From positions 1,364,001 to 1,428,000 of the forward strand of contig JAWNGF010000012.1 of the NCBI GenBank assembly GCA_037039685.1: DNA of 64,000 bases. The letters run 5' to 3'. Within the stretch, counting starts at the first letter, position 1. Each line of letters begins with the position of its first letter. The position numbers were made by a program, and so were the translations under genes. Below the pieces are notes generated by a model that saw only the letters and a program-made list of their open reading frames with translations, ran no database searches and was not told where the DNA came from. This document shows positions 28,554-43,181 of the stretch, piece by piece. Source of the stretch: Ceratobasidium sp. AG-K (taxonomy: Eukaryota; Basidiomycota; Agaricomycetes; Cantharellales; Ceratobasidiaceae).

Positions 28554-30119
28554 CTACAACCCATCGTCATATAGCTTCTTGCAGAGCGCAACATAAAATG
28601 TCTCCAAGTCGAATGTCGGCACGCCCTCGCCCGACTTCTTTCGCCTCGCTACTCGATCCGGCTCTAGCTCTCCGCCCGGGTTCGCAGCGTGCTCCGACGA
28701 AACGGCATTCACGACCCAGTCCAGCGCGGCGGTAACCGCAGCTCGTCGTTTGCCTTCCTCCGACTCGGAAGGGGTCGCAGGCTTCTCGATCGCTCGCGCA
28801 TTCTGCCATGAAGTAAACGACTTGGCCCATTCCGTCCATCCAGCGCCGTTCTCCGAGTCCGGTGCCGTGCCAGTCGAAGACGAGGACATCGCTGAGACGG
28901 GCCCCGTTCCGGTCGACCCCCGCAACTCCCAGTGGTCTACGCCTTCGATGACTCCCAAGAACTCGCCCCATCGCGCCGAGGAGGTGCTAACCAGTCCGTC
29001 GTGCCCCCAAGTCGTATCCGGCGCAAACTCGCTGCCCCACTCTGGTGTGCGGCCGGCAAATTGAGCTTCGGCAGCGTCAAGGATCGTCTTGGGAAGCCAC
29101 AGAGGATGGAAGACGGACATATCGGAGCGAGTTCGGGCACCCACGCTATAGTAGTTCACACCTTCGACGTTGGGTGTGGATGGGTTGAACTTGTTCGCGA
29201 GGAAGTGAGTCGTAAGGTTGGCGTATGCAGGTGAGTCGATCAAAGCGAGGAGCATGGAGGTTAAGCTTTGGGGAAGTGCCGTGATAAGTCCGAGGATAGA
29301 CTTAGCGGTTTCTTCCGATTCGGCTGTGGCGCGTGAAAGCAGAGGTCCGCTGAGGGAATAGGGCAGGGATACGTCTGAGGGCTTGAACTGTCCCACGCCG
29401 ATATTCGCCGCGCACCAGTCCATGAAGCTACTTCCTCGATGTGGAGTGGAGACGGTGGTCAATGATGCAGGCCGGTACTCTTTGGGACGGATATTGGAAA
29501 TGAGATGACGACAGTCCAATCCTCCCATTGAATGAGCGATGAAGTTAATCGACTGGCCTGGGACTCGCTCTTTGAGTGCATTGTTCATGAGTCCCGCCCG
29601 TTCGGCTATGGATCCTGTGCCGGGCACGCCAGTGACGACCACATCAGCTCCGACTCGGGTACGGAGAATGTCGAGGACTTTGGACCAGTAGTGGAGCTGG
29701 AGCTTGGGAAAATATGATGGACCTCGTACGTCGAATCCGTAAAGGCCTGAATCAATCCGAGTCAGCTATAGCACAATAAAACGCCTCTTCTACTTGCCAT
29801 GACACAAGACGATCTTGTTCCGTGGCGTTCGCACGGGATCGAACAACACCGGGCTACTCATAAGCTGATATATCGTTGAATCCAGCTCTGGCTTCCTTCG
29901 TGGCTGGGGCGGAACAGTCGTTGGGGAATTGTCGACAGAGCGCTTTTGCTCCAACATTGGGACCGAAAAGGACAGCCAGCGGGGCCACCTCAGTAGCTCA
30001 TCCAGCGAGGCGTCCGTCCATCGTGGCCATAAACGCCCCTGTTCCACTGCACCATTCCCCACAGATGATACCAAGCGGCGATAGAGTTGAGCGAGGGTCG
30101 GGGAGCACGTCGAGTTCAT
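28554..30119 (-). CDS. TGL2-like serine lipase (lipase C), 504 aa, 2 exons
   Basis: Exons on the minus strand: 29798-30119 and 28554-29746. The alpha/beta-hydrolase fold begins with the oxyanion-side motif VLCHGLYGFDVRG (about 105-116). The nucleophile elbow is AHSMGGLDCRHLIS with Ser180, followed by LTTVSTPHRGSSF. Asp357 (HDGLVST) and His379 (GVDHWEL) complete the triad. This order is that of yeast Tgl2-type triacylglycerol lipases. The first 100 residues are a family-atypical extension without a clear signal peptide, and a C-terminal tail of about 120 residues follows the fold. The 51-nt intron must use a GC donor (CATG-GCAAGT) to keep frame; a GT choice breaks it. It is the only intact one of four copies, each beside an NLR. 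Confidence 0.9.
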
Positions 30120-30302
30120 GGTTGGGGAGAGACCATGTGAGACGATGGATGATATAGCAGTGGGGCGTCACGTCATGTGATTCGTCGCGTCACTTAGATA
30201 ATCCCACGTGCTCCGCCCCTATTGGTTCTGATCCAGGAGTCGAGGTTGGGGAGTGTCACATGTGCGAAGCCTAAATTGTCCCCAACCATAAAAAACGGGT
30301 AT

Positions 30303-30324
30303 TTTTCCGAATTGTTTCGGAAAA
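30303..30324. other. Hairpin (9-bp stem, 4-nt loop) in divergent spacer
   Basis: TTTTCCGAA and TTCGGAAAA flank TTGT. A second inverted pair, GGTTGGGGA (30244-30252) and TCCCCAACC (30279-30287), lies just upstream. The region lies between the lipase C start and the end of the DUF4470-MYND gene. Its role is unknown. Confidence 0.6.
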
Positions 30325-30438
30325 CGCACGTCGGCGCCCTGTCAACACGTCGGGCGCAAGATCTTCAGGATGTCGGACACGTATGTTGGCACGAGGCCGC
30401 CCACGGTGAAAAAATATACAAATGAATTCTGTATACAC

Positions 30439-33400
30439 TTACTTCCCGCACGACTTTTTGTGATCCTTCCAATGCCCCTTTTGGCAATCGGGCGAACAAT
30501 ACCTCGCCCGTTTACACTTTCCACACACGCTCAACTCGACGCCGCTCTTGGCGCACGCCCAACATCCGTTCAACGGTGTCGTCGACGGTGGAGGGCTGCC
30601 GTATCCCCCGATCTTGAACTCGTCTCCTGCCACGAGCTCCAAATACGCTACTGAGAAAATGGGCGAGATGGCAGCGCGGGTGGCGTGAGGAAAAAGTTGA
30701 GTCCACCACGCTAGGTTCCATTCGGGCGCAGTGAACCCTATACCTTGGCCGCACGTGCATAGAAACGACTCGGTCTTGGAGCAGTCTGGACGATGGGGCC
30801 ATGTCCGACAGCGCTCGACGCACGCCGCGAGGTATTCCTTCATGACCCCCATCTCACCTTGCTTGATATCCACACTCATGATCAGCACCTCGGCTTTCCC
30901 GATCGGGTCGAGCAATGGCAAAACCTGCCCCTTGGTCGCAGGGCACACTGGAATCACCCCGGCGTCTAGCAGAATTGTCCCATTTGCCAGATCGATCTTC
31001 ATCCCCGCAACGAGTACAATTGCTTGCACTCCCTCACCCGGCACGGACAACGCAAACACCTCATAGGGTCCACCGAGCGCCTCGAACCCAAAGAAATGGT
31101 GAACAATGGTATTGATATCTATCTTGAGTGCGTGGAGCTTATCGCGCGGGGTAGAGGCCAGGGGGCTGCGCATAATCGCACGTTCGTGGTCCGAGTGCTG
31201 GAGAGACATATGAGGGACGAGCCACTGGTGGTCGGGGAAGTTGTCGACGTTGATGGAGGGCATGGCGTCTAGTGTGATATGGTGCATGTTCCATGCGGGG
31301 ATGGGAAAGTGAGTATGGGGATACCCTTCGCCGAGGGGGTTGTAGGGGTCGGCTATCATCTAGGATAATTATATTACTTGTTGGTTCTGGTGATCAAATT
31401 GGATATGTACCTCGATGTATGCGGACTTGCGCGCAATTCTAACCTTGACGTTCTTCTCCCTAATCGGGTACCCAAACACGACCGTATGTGCGTAATCTCC
31501 TACCGAAAGCTTTAAAGCACACGGTCCGACTTGGGTCATCTCCACCTTGCCGCCATCCTTCAACGCTAGTTTCTCTTCCTCGGATGAAATATCGAGCCGA
31601 CCGGTGATGCTCTTGGTGTACCACCGATCCTCTTTCCAGTATCCTTGAACCTCGAATCCTATGTCTCCAGCCTTCTCGAAGATGGGAGCTGGAGCGACTA
31701 GAGGCGCGCGCCGGGTCACTTCCCTTGCTGGTTGCTCCTTGAGAATCCTGATCCGCTCGTCTGACCCCACTGTAGCCTTAAAAATCACATAATCGGACCC
31801 AAGTCTTTTCTGATAGGTATGAAGGACGAGGCAAGTGTACCGGAAGACCAACTCAACTTGGGTACCAGGTTGAACTAGTTTAGCCGGTGCCCAAAATGAA
31901 ATGATAAGATTCGAGGTTCCTTCTGGGCTTTCCTCAATAGTGAATTGATTTGAGTCGGAGGAAGGAACGAGTTTACCCCAGGCCCCATGGATAGAGCTAA
32001 ACACCTGAGATTTCCCATTTGGTCCAGGTCGGAGAGCGCACGATAATGCGGGTGGAACCTCCTCGTCGAATTCGCGTAGGATATCTAATTCTTTGGTTGC
32101 AGTTGGAATAGACAGGACCACACAAACAAGCTCGTCCATTTGGAGGGGAAGAATTCCGACTAGTCCGAGTTGAAGTTTCATATCCTCCAAGTGCCTCGAC
32201 CCGTCAAAGACAACCGAGTCCCCTTCGACCAGTTTAAGGAATTTGGCCCCAACAGTTTCCCATGTTCCGTCCTTGATCCACACCTGTCCCCTGTCCTGGA
32301 TATGCCTAAAGAACAAAGCCACTGTCTCTCGGGTAACACTCAACTCACTCCAAGTACGCATCTGTGGAAACGTCGCGGGTGCGTAAAACTCGGGGGTATT
32401 ATCGTAAAAGTGCATCTGGCGGTACACACCAAACAGCGCATCTGCCAGATCGTCGACGCTAAATGACACCCCGACTTGGGATTGAGGGTGTGGGTCGCCG
32501 GTTGTGACATCGATCCAAACCGCGCGTTGCCAGTACTCGGGCGTGTTGAAAACGGTAATATCGGTAGTGACGCTTTGACTGTCGAATCCAGATGCGTAGG
32601 CGCGAGGTACGAGGCCCATGAAGAGGCTGAAGCAGGGTACATCGGCCGAAATTCGCTCGATAAAAAGTTGCACCGCTGGCTCCTCAGTTATGCTATGTAC
32701 TTCAGTATAGATTGGACTGGTGGAAGTGGCGCGCAAGGGATGGGTCGCAAGGAGGACATTAATGAGGCCTAGACCTGCCGTGTCGCCGAGTCTGGAAGTA
32801 TGGATAGCGTCGAACCGATGGGGCGGGGGTGGGGAGGCCAGAAAATACGAGGAGATATCCACCGTATGCGCGTGCCAGGGCGAAGTGAACATCTGGTTCG
32901 GATCGGCACCACGACGCGTGAAGGCACGGCAGAAAGGTATAGCGTCGCCTACATAGAACCTGAGAATAATAGCGTTTGCTTTGAGGGACTTTTTGAAAGC
33001 TTTGCATCCGGATTCAAATTGTTCCTTGGCCTTGTCGAGGGGTGATTCGAGATAGGGTGTTGGTTCGATTTTACTTGGAAGAAGGAAAGCGCTGACCAGA
33101 TGGAAAGACATGGGAAACGAGCTAGCCGCGGGATCAAACTTTTCTCCAAGCGAAGAGTATACCCACGTCGGGTTGAGCGCCAGATCGTTGACCTGGGCTG
33201 ATGTTGTCCCGGTTCGAAGGTAACGTCTAAACTGGTTTGAGATAGGAACGGCAGCTTCAGCCCAGACGAGTGTTGCCGACCTCGCAACGGCAGCGTTGCA
33301 GTTTGGGCCGAGTTTATGTAGTAAGGCGTCCGACCATTGTTTCTGCTTAGATTGGAGTTTGTCCACTCGGGAGGAGGACAGGGTGGGAAATCGTGCGTAA

Positions 33401-33980
33401 AAGACCCAATATCGGTGTAGTTCGGATAATGTATTGGCATCGATGATATCAATGAAGTTGTGGTATAGTGATTGATTCCAAGATCCATGAGAGGCCGACG
33501 CGTCGGCGAGGGTTTGCGTTTGTCGAGTGAGGAGTTCAGCAGAGGGTGCGTCCAGTTTGAAGTGATAGTAAATATTCCAAATCTGGTCGATGGGCGCCCC
33601 GTCATGAATAAGGGTAAACGCCAAGATATTCCGGGCTACAGTCGATGTGAACCTTTGCAATTGATCAGCTCGAGCAACTGACCTAATACCGCCGTTTCAC
33701 TAGCACTACACGTAATATCTATCTTTCGTGGGCCTAGAGTGACCCAATTACGTCATGTATCGGTCAAATCAAACGAAACCATACCAGGTCCCACGTATAG
33801 ATCCGCCTGGAGGGTAAAGAGAACATTGTATATATCGTTGCATTCGAGGGACAAAATAATTGCAGATTGTTCTGGTGAGAGGTCTTGTGTCAAACTGATG
33901 GCTGGGGATTGTCCAAGAAGGTAAAAGGTCGAATGTGAGTACGATGAAAGTGATTGTGGCCAGCACAGTGGGTGAGACAT
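30439..33980 (-). CDS. DUF4470-MYND zinc-finger protein, 1130 aa, 4 exons
   Basis: Exons: 33785-33980, 33683-33733, 31411-33635, 30439-31359; introns of 51, 47 and 51 nt are GT-AG and phases close. The N-terminus (MSHPLCW, FYLLGQSPAISLTQDL, ILSLECND) is DUF4470, a fungal domain of unknown function. The VLARNILAFTLIHD segment is rebuilt across intron 2. A long middle part has no domain I can name. The C-terminus is a MYND finger, C-x2-C-x9-C-x2-C-x5-C-x3-C-x7-H-x3-C at 1090-1128, a protein-interaction zinc fold. The stop TAA overlaps a perfect GTAAGT, so an extra 3' exon is possible. A decayed paralogue follows upstream at 34548-37996. Confidence 0.88.
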
Positions 33981-34547
33981 GTTATCCAGTCAACCTAGGT
34001 GATGTTCCAGGTTTCGTAATGGGACTCTGGCGTGCCGGAGCCAATGAGTGTACCGGATCGGAAAATTAAGGAGAGTTTCAAATACCAAGTCCCAGGTCGT
34101 GAGTTAAAACGGGTTTCGAGTTGTTCCGCTTGACACCACCTCTCCTTAAAGCCAAGGACGGTGGTCGTGTAGTTTGCATGACCAAAGGGACGTAATGGAC
34201 ACACGTGATTGTCGGGATCGGATGCAGTTAGCTATATACATAGCCCATAAGCAAGCCTACGTTGCGAAGTGGTGATGATTAGAAACAAGAGTAATTGAGA
34301 CCCAGATGGAAAGGTGAAAATCTTACACAACACACGGATCAGCCAGCTATATGTAGGAAGGAAAACTCAGGCCTGTGATGCTTCTGTCACCCAGGCTAAT
34401 TCGATGGGCCTCCGCGCATGCCACTTCTATTCCTGGTATTCTGGGACATATAATCGTAGACCGTATAGTATCACCAACTTTTAATCGGATAAGATTCGGA
34501 CCAGCAGCTAAGTGGGCAATACTTCGCTTTATTCACCGCAGAAGCCC
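33981..34547. other. Spacer between DUF4470 paralogues; one unexplained minus-strand frame
   Basis: A 69-codon minus-strand frame (33995-34204) contains GTWYLKLSLIFRSG, which reads like protein but has no partner exon I can identify. It could be a remnant of another gene. No other signal is seen. Confidence 0.35.
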
Positions 34548-37500
34548 CTACATTTGGTCCGCATACATCCTAGCTACTCCTTTATGAAACGCATCGATGA
34601 CGAACGGCTTGAGTAGCCGGTATATCTCCATGGTAGGAGTTATATAGACATATGCGCATGTCATAATCACAAGCGGAAGTATGAATACTGCCACAACAAA
34701 CCAAGGCACTACTTGAAAGTCATTCGGATGATATGCCTTGGCCACCACCTAACAATAGGTGAGCAGCTGCAACCCAGAACCGCAGAATACTTACCTCAAT
34801 ATACTCAAATCCGCGTGATACCTTGAGCTTGATCTTACTTTCCCTCACAGGATAGTCAAACGTAGTGGTGTGATTTTATTCCCCTATACCAATCCTTATG
34901 CTGTGGTGTTCAACGTGAAGCATTGCTAGATTGAACCCGGTCCGCAGAGCCTCAATCTCGTCGTGCGTGAGGTTTAACCGCGCTGTGATGTTCTTGATGT
35001 ACCAGAGGTCTCCCCTCCCTTCCAGCACCCTTGAGCTTCAAACGACACATCCTCCGTAGGTGATACTGATGCGGGCATTGACACACGCTCCGTGAAGCCG
35101 CTGCCCATTGGTCGCTCGCTCAACACCTTGACATGTTCTCCTCCTGTTTTTGACTTCCATACTTCCAGATTTTCCCCTAACCTGGATTCATACAGGCCTA
35201 GTAACGTTGGATTAGAATCAAGGACTGATGACACTTGAGCTCCCCGCAATAAAGCTGCAGGAGCCCAGAATGTCACAATGAGATTTGAGGTTCCCGCGGA
35301 AGTTTCTTCAATTGATAGTCTTCCAGAGTGAGTTGGGATAAGTCGACCCCACCTGTCGTGCAGCGAGTCGAAGATATGTAGGTTGTTTGCTTTATCACGG
35401 AGAGCGCATGCAAGTCGAGGACGAACAGTTGCTCGGAACTGCCGAAGACTTGTAGCTCTGACTTGTTGCTTGGAATCGACAGAGCGACACACACGACGTC
35501 CGAGATCATAAGCGGGAGAAAGCCAGATAGCGCAAGCTGAAGCCTCAGATCGTAATAGTTGGTTTCATCGGATGCACTTTTATCCGTCTTTACCAAACCA
35601 AGAAATCTATGTGCGATGGCTTGCTACGAGCCGTCTTTGATAGCCAGACTTCCTTTTGCCCGAACGCTCCGAAATAGAAGGGCGATAGTCTCTCTTGTGA
35701 GACTAGGATCTTTGGGATTATGCAAGTGATTGAGGGGATTATGATTTGGGGCTGCGAGTCGAGGGCCTTGTCGCGTATGTACTAGCCCGGACCAAAATTA
35801 TGGCAACAAGCTAGTTTTGATAATATCTCACACAGGTGGACAATTTTGGTTCGAGCACATAATAAGAGTGAATCTATTCAGTCCTCTCGTTACACATTAT
35901 CAGGAGCACATAATGAGTTTCACAGGTAGATCTCACGCAGTGTGCCAAATGAATTTTAATAGCACGTTTTATCTCCTTGGGGAGAGACTTTATGACAAAA
36001 GTCCAATAGTAAAAGCAATAGATTGTTCAATTTCAAGTAACTTTCATTGCATTTGCGTACCTAAAATCTCGCAACTGAGAGATATACTGGCAAAACAATA
36101 TGACCATTTTTGATGAGCTAGGTGGGATTGCATATAGCAACCCCTGAAAATTGCGCCCCCTTCGGCGGTCATACCTTCTCAGCCAGGCGGTTTCACAACT
36201 TGCCCCATTAATAAAATTAGATTGTAGTCGCATTTTCTAGCACTTCTATTCTGACCATCAGGCAGAATTCTCAAAACAAGAAGGGCGGAAATTGGTGATG
36301 TATTTTGTATCACATTCATGAATGCTACATGACAACAATCACGCTCAAAAGGTTTCCATTAGGCGTAAATCGGTGGTAGGAACAAATTTTATTATTGAAT
36401 CTAAAACAAAATTTGAGTTTTCGGTGCATTTTTCGACGAAATAGCTTGTTGCCATACTTTTGGTCCGGGCTAGTACATCTGGTGGTACAAGCTTAGAAAT
36501 GCGCGTGATAGTGCGCTCACTGTAAACAGAGTCGGAGTGTGTGACTGGGAACTTTGATCGTTGGTCTTGATGCCTGTCAAATCATACCGCTCGGGAGGTA
36601 CACTCTGAAACCTGCGTCCCGCGCACTGGTAAAAGTATTTGGATGTGCAGGGGCGGTGTACGAGACCCATCAAGACCGTGAATGCTGATACGCCTTCAGA
36701 GCCCTTCCCGACATACCTCTTTATCGCATTACACTCGGAGGCACTTGGCAGTTCTGCATATATTGAGCTCTGTGGAGAGCGCCGAAGAGGACTCGTGGCG
36801 ATCAGTGTATTGATTAATCCAACGTTATCCACGCGCCCTTGGAGGGCGGTATCAATCAGGTCAAATGTGCTTGGCGGGGCAGGATTAGAGGAGAAGTAGT
36901 CCTGGAGATTGATTGCACGTCCATGCCAACGGGATGTGAACATTTGGTTTGGATTAGCGCCTCGATACTGCAGGGCAGAACAAAATGGAAGGGAGCCGCC
37001 TACATAAAATCGGATTGTAATTGCGCTTGCACGAAGCGACCGTTGAAAAGCTTCACATCTCGAAGGAAATTTATTTTTGAACGTTTCGAGCGGCAGATGG
37101 AAGTACTCTTGCAATCGCGCGGGTCTGGAATGAATGCTGTAGTATGATAATTGTCCTGTGAAGATTGGGGATCGAATTTCTCGCCGTGAGAAGCATATAT
37201 CCACATCAGGTTCAGAGCAGGATTGTTGATATTGTATGATGTTGTTCCAGTCCGCAGGAACCCACCAATCTGATCGGATGCGGAGTTGAGAGGTTTGGTC
37301 TGATAGAACACGGAAGAGCGGAGCTTCCTCAAGCGCGCTTCAGACCACTCTGCTTGCTCAGGCTCGAGCTTTACGATCCGGTGTCCAGGAAGAGTTTGAA
37401 AGTCTGCGTAAAGATTCCAGCATTTGTGTAGCCGGCCAAAGAACTAGAATGAATAATTTTGATAAATGCATGGTACGCCGAGCGATTCCACGTCTCGAGT

Positions 37501-37996
37501 GAGGTCGAGATCTCGACCAGGGTACGTGACTGAGGAGTCGGGAGATCTGAGGTGCGTTCGTCGAATTTGAAGTGGTAATAGATATCCCAGATTTGTTCGG
37601 TCGGCGCGTTGTCATGAACGAGGGTGAAAACCAATATATTTCGAGCTACGGCAAACCGAGCATGATAGTACCATACTCTGCATTGACAAGATCACGAATC
37701 TGTGATAACCGGCTCATCATTACAGCATGTAATATCGACCTGACGAGGTTCTAAAAATGCTGAGCTTTTTGATACCAGGGGCTAAATCGACGAGCACGTA
37801 CCGGGTATAGCTTCACGGTCTCGGTGGTGGGTAAATAGAATATCCTTCAAGGCATTGCACCGGAGCAGTAATAGCACTGCCGACTGATCCGAGCAGAGTC
37901 GCTCGGTAAGATTCACGATTGGAGATTGGTCGAGGGGATAGAAATTTGAACTCGGGAAGCCGAAAGAAATTCCGACCAGCATAATGGGTGGGACAT
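34548..37996 (-). pseudogene. Decayed DUF4470 protein paralogue with membrane tail
   Basis: Homology to the intact DUF4470-MYND gene runs over its whole length. Blocks include MSHPLCW at 37996, NFYPLDQSPIVNLTERL in a shifted frame, VARNILVFTLVHDN near 37640, YYHFKFDE, GANPNQMFTSRWHGRAINL near 36920, and STPAGTSNLIVTFWAPA-like text near 35290. Frameshifts within the first exon and the middle, in-frame stops, and a 692-bp insertion at 35782-36473 disable it. In place of a MYND finger, a last exon (34548-34748) encodes one strongly hydrophobic segment (FVVAVFILPLVIMTCAYVYI), suggesting that the ancestor was membrane-anchored. Confidence 0.85.
35782..36473. mobile_element. TA-flanked terminal-inverted-repeat element (MITE-like), 692 bp
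   Basis: Both ends carry an inverted repeat of about 33 bp that begins CTAGCCCGGACCAAAA and continues through TATGGCAACAAGCT, with one mismatch between the ends (T against G). It is flanked by TA on both sides (35780-35781, 36474-36475), the Tc1/mariner target duplication. The interior has only short frames and no transposase, so this is a non-autonomous element. It sits in the coding part of the DUF4470 pseudogene; removing it rejoins LYHQMY with the following homologous text. Confidence 0.88.
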
Positions 37997-38412
37997 GATG
38001 AGCCGCCAACGCAGGTTTCCCTCGTAGATGGTACTTGATGTGTAAGTAAATTTAGATGAGTCGTAATATGATATATTTGGAGGCGCTTTCGTCACGTACA
38101 GCTCTACCCGATTGATCGCAAGGTCAGCAACCCGCGCTCCCTACAATATGACGCCATCTTTCCCACATACCTCCTGTAGCCACAAACCCTACCGAGGCCC
38201 ACAAAATGCCCTAGACAAAAAAACTACAAGACAGTTATTAGGATGTATCTTTTTTGAAGAGCCTCGCGCGCTTGCACGTCCGAGTCCGCGTCAATTGACC
38301 CCAGGTCACAAGCTGAGGTCGTCAGGCACAACTCGTTTCGGCCCCGTGTGCTCACGTGACTATCCGGAATCGGAAGCAGAGGATTTCTCCACTCCATCCA
38401 ATTGAATTCAAC
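37997..38412. promoter_or_regulatory. Divergent spacer between DUF4470 pseudogene and PRMT3 gene
   Basis: About 415 bp separate the two divergent starts. It should hold the PRMT3 promoter. I see no strong TATA box or named motif. Confidence 0.4.
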
Positions 38413-40823
<2,411 letters not shown>

Positions 40824-43181
40824 CAGTTTGGTGGCAACATGGGGCTCGATCTCTTTGTGAAACAATTACGTAAATAGGTTTCTTGACCATGTATGGAAAG
40901 GATATTTGAATAACCACGTGCCTGAACTCGTACGGGGCGCGTTGCTATCCCACACCGGACAGAAAGCTTGTAAATTCCCTGGGACCATGAATGGTTTTAT
41001 TGTTGTTTACACGCATTGAAAACGCCACTTGTAAGATTTCATGAGCTTCTGGATCCTCCGAAATTTGCTCGAGAGTATGCGACGGACCGCATCTTAACCA
41101 CCAGGGGGATCTCCGAGGATCTGAGGCATTTTCAAGGCGGATCGCATTTCTCAAGTTCTCGAGCTCGGTTCGGTCGGAGTGTGTAATTTGCATGCGCTAT
41201 TTGGGCGACCACACCTTGCTTACGTATTCTAGTCTGTATTTGTGACAAGCATAATGGTTGTGCCTTCGCATGTCCCCATTCTCTAGTGTTGTCAATTGCG
41301 AGTCAGTGACCACAGCTTGACCCGGTTTCTAGGGTCCAACCGCTACCTGTATCTTGTCCGTAGCTGGGTTTTCAGCACCGAAACTTCTTACAGTGGCTCA
41401 AATCCCTTCTACGGGAGCAAGCAATTGACACTAGTTGAGCTGTTTTTCAGTCAGATAATGAGGTACGAGCAAGTACAAGACCCCGGAAACCGGGTCAAGC
41501 TGGGTCACTGACCCACAATTGACAACATTGCCATTCTCAACGCCAGAACCGAATAGGGCCCCTGCTCCGTTCGTTTCCGACATCCTTCTGGCACTTCCGG
41601 CGCCACATGATACTCAATCTCTCTTTTTCAGCATGAAGGCTTGCGCCGTTACCCTATCTCGGTTACTGTAAGCTCCACAAACGATTATCCGTTCAACGTG
41701 TTTGGTGATGGCTTCGAAATCTGAGTGCCACAACGAAGCTGAGGCCCTGCCGTGCTAAACGCTTAGGTAGCACTGGTTAGCGGTAATCTGGATATTGAAT
41801 CGCATCGATGAAGTCAAGTTGATAAGTGTAGTACTGTAAATACCCATTGTCTCTACGCCAGTAGTAACGAACAAACGCATCCGTAATCTTCTGTCCTCAA
41901 CCACCGGGTGTCGTAGTGAGTGTTGATGGTTGAAAGGAGATAAATAGATTTTAGTGGTGTGCAATCGCCTTGCTCGTGGGTACGACCATCAATTGTGTTC
42001 CTAACAGGATCTCGGCGCGAACCGCTCCCTTCCACTGTACGCCGGATCTCCACAGCATGAACGGCGCCACCCGAGTTGACATAGACGTAGGAATGTGGCA
42101 CAATTTTTAATTGCTATCGTTAGGTAAATACAGTGCTGCAAAAGTGATGATCATTGGCAGCGAATAGTATGCTCGATCGTATCTGTGGGGTTTACTCCTG
42201 AAACATTCGACGCTTCGAAACTAGTTCATCCATCCGGTCAGTTGATGCAGCCACACATCCATGACGAACTGGAAAATTATCGCTCCGAATGACTAGACCA
42301 AAAGAGCCACTTCAACGAAAACCGGTAGCCGAACACTATAGCCAATGAGCTACTAGCTGAAGGCCAGTCTACTTCCACTTTGATTGGGCGATATATGCGG
42401 TTGGTTAGGAAAGTCTAGAAGGGACCAATACCAAGCGGCGTTAAACTGTTATATTTATATGCAGATAAAATGCGACGTTTTCGGTTAGCCGGTTGAAGCT
42501 CAATGCCCCTGCGATTCCTCAAGGTTTTTTGGTTCCCGTTCTGCGGTCTTATCAGTCATATTACTGAATCGGACGACAGTCAGATGAGAAAAGCACAAAT
42601 TATTGACTCTTTTATCGCAGCTGATCAATGAATTCATAGGTTCTGAAGACACAGCCTACAAAACTTGCAGTGCAGTCTCACTGGTAGACAGGCCACTAAC
42701 CGTACAGAGAGCTCAACGATAGTCACATATCCGCGACCAAGCTCCCCCGTATGAGTGTCACCAACGTCTTGCAAGTTTGCCGGGCGTCATAACATGGCGC
42801 TTCACTCAATGGCCCGTTACAGTAATTTAATCTGTTGCTGATGCCATAGATCAACTTGAAGTCTTCAATCATCACTTCGCATCTCATGCATGGATCTGTT
42901 CCAGTCCTCGGTTACGTAAGCGCGTGGCTCCGAGGACTTTGTCAACCATGTGCCGCTAAACATTAAATGAGCAGGATGGAATGTGGCTTAGGTTTTATCG
43001 GCTCAAGACTTTAGCATGGCTTGTTCTAATCTCAATCTCGCGGCGGCTCATAAGCTCGTGCGCAAAGCATTCCATCTGTTCCGCCCCCCGCAGAGGTGGC
43101 CTTGATACACAGATAACCGGGATCCCCTTCACCGAGCCATCCTCGTCCTTTTAGAAGTAATAGCTAGGCTACTCCACAAAA
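40824..43181. other. Intergenic region of 2.4 kb; nothing recognised
   Basis: Minus-strand frames at 40945-41193 and 41755-42101 read partly like protein (MPHSYVYVNSGGAVHAVEI) but show no domain, no clear splice partners and no paralogue in the window. I found no tRNA or repeat. It could hold a decayed gene. Confidence 0.4.

Larger units (their letters stand above)
23840..29800. repeat. Segmental duplication unit, module 3 (NLR3 + lipase C)
   Basis: This is the partner of 14840-21800. Tail-to-tail spacing of NLR and lipase stop codons is 376 bp here and 374 bp in module 2, and the spacer sequence is shared. This unit holds the only intact lipase. Differences from unit 2 are the longer NLR exon 1 and only 4 WD40 repeats instead of 14. 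Confidence 0.8.

Noticed and set aside
34548..34748. Independent small membrane protein gene
   Set aside because: It joins in frame, through a normal intron, to the homologous end of the DUF4470 pseudogene (the YIE junction used in the intact paralogue).
35817..36113. 98-codon ORF inside the inverted-repeat element as transposase
   Set aside because: It is too short, with no DDE or DNA-binding pattern, and spans non-coding-looking AT-rich sequence.
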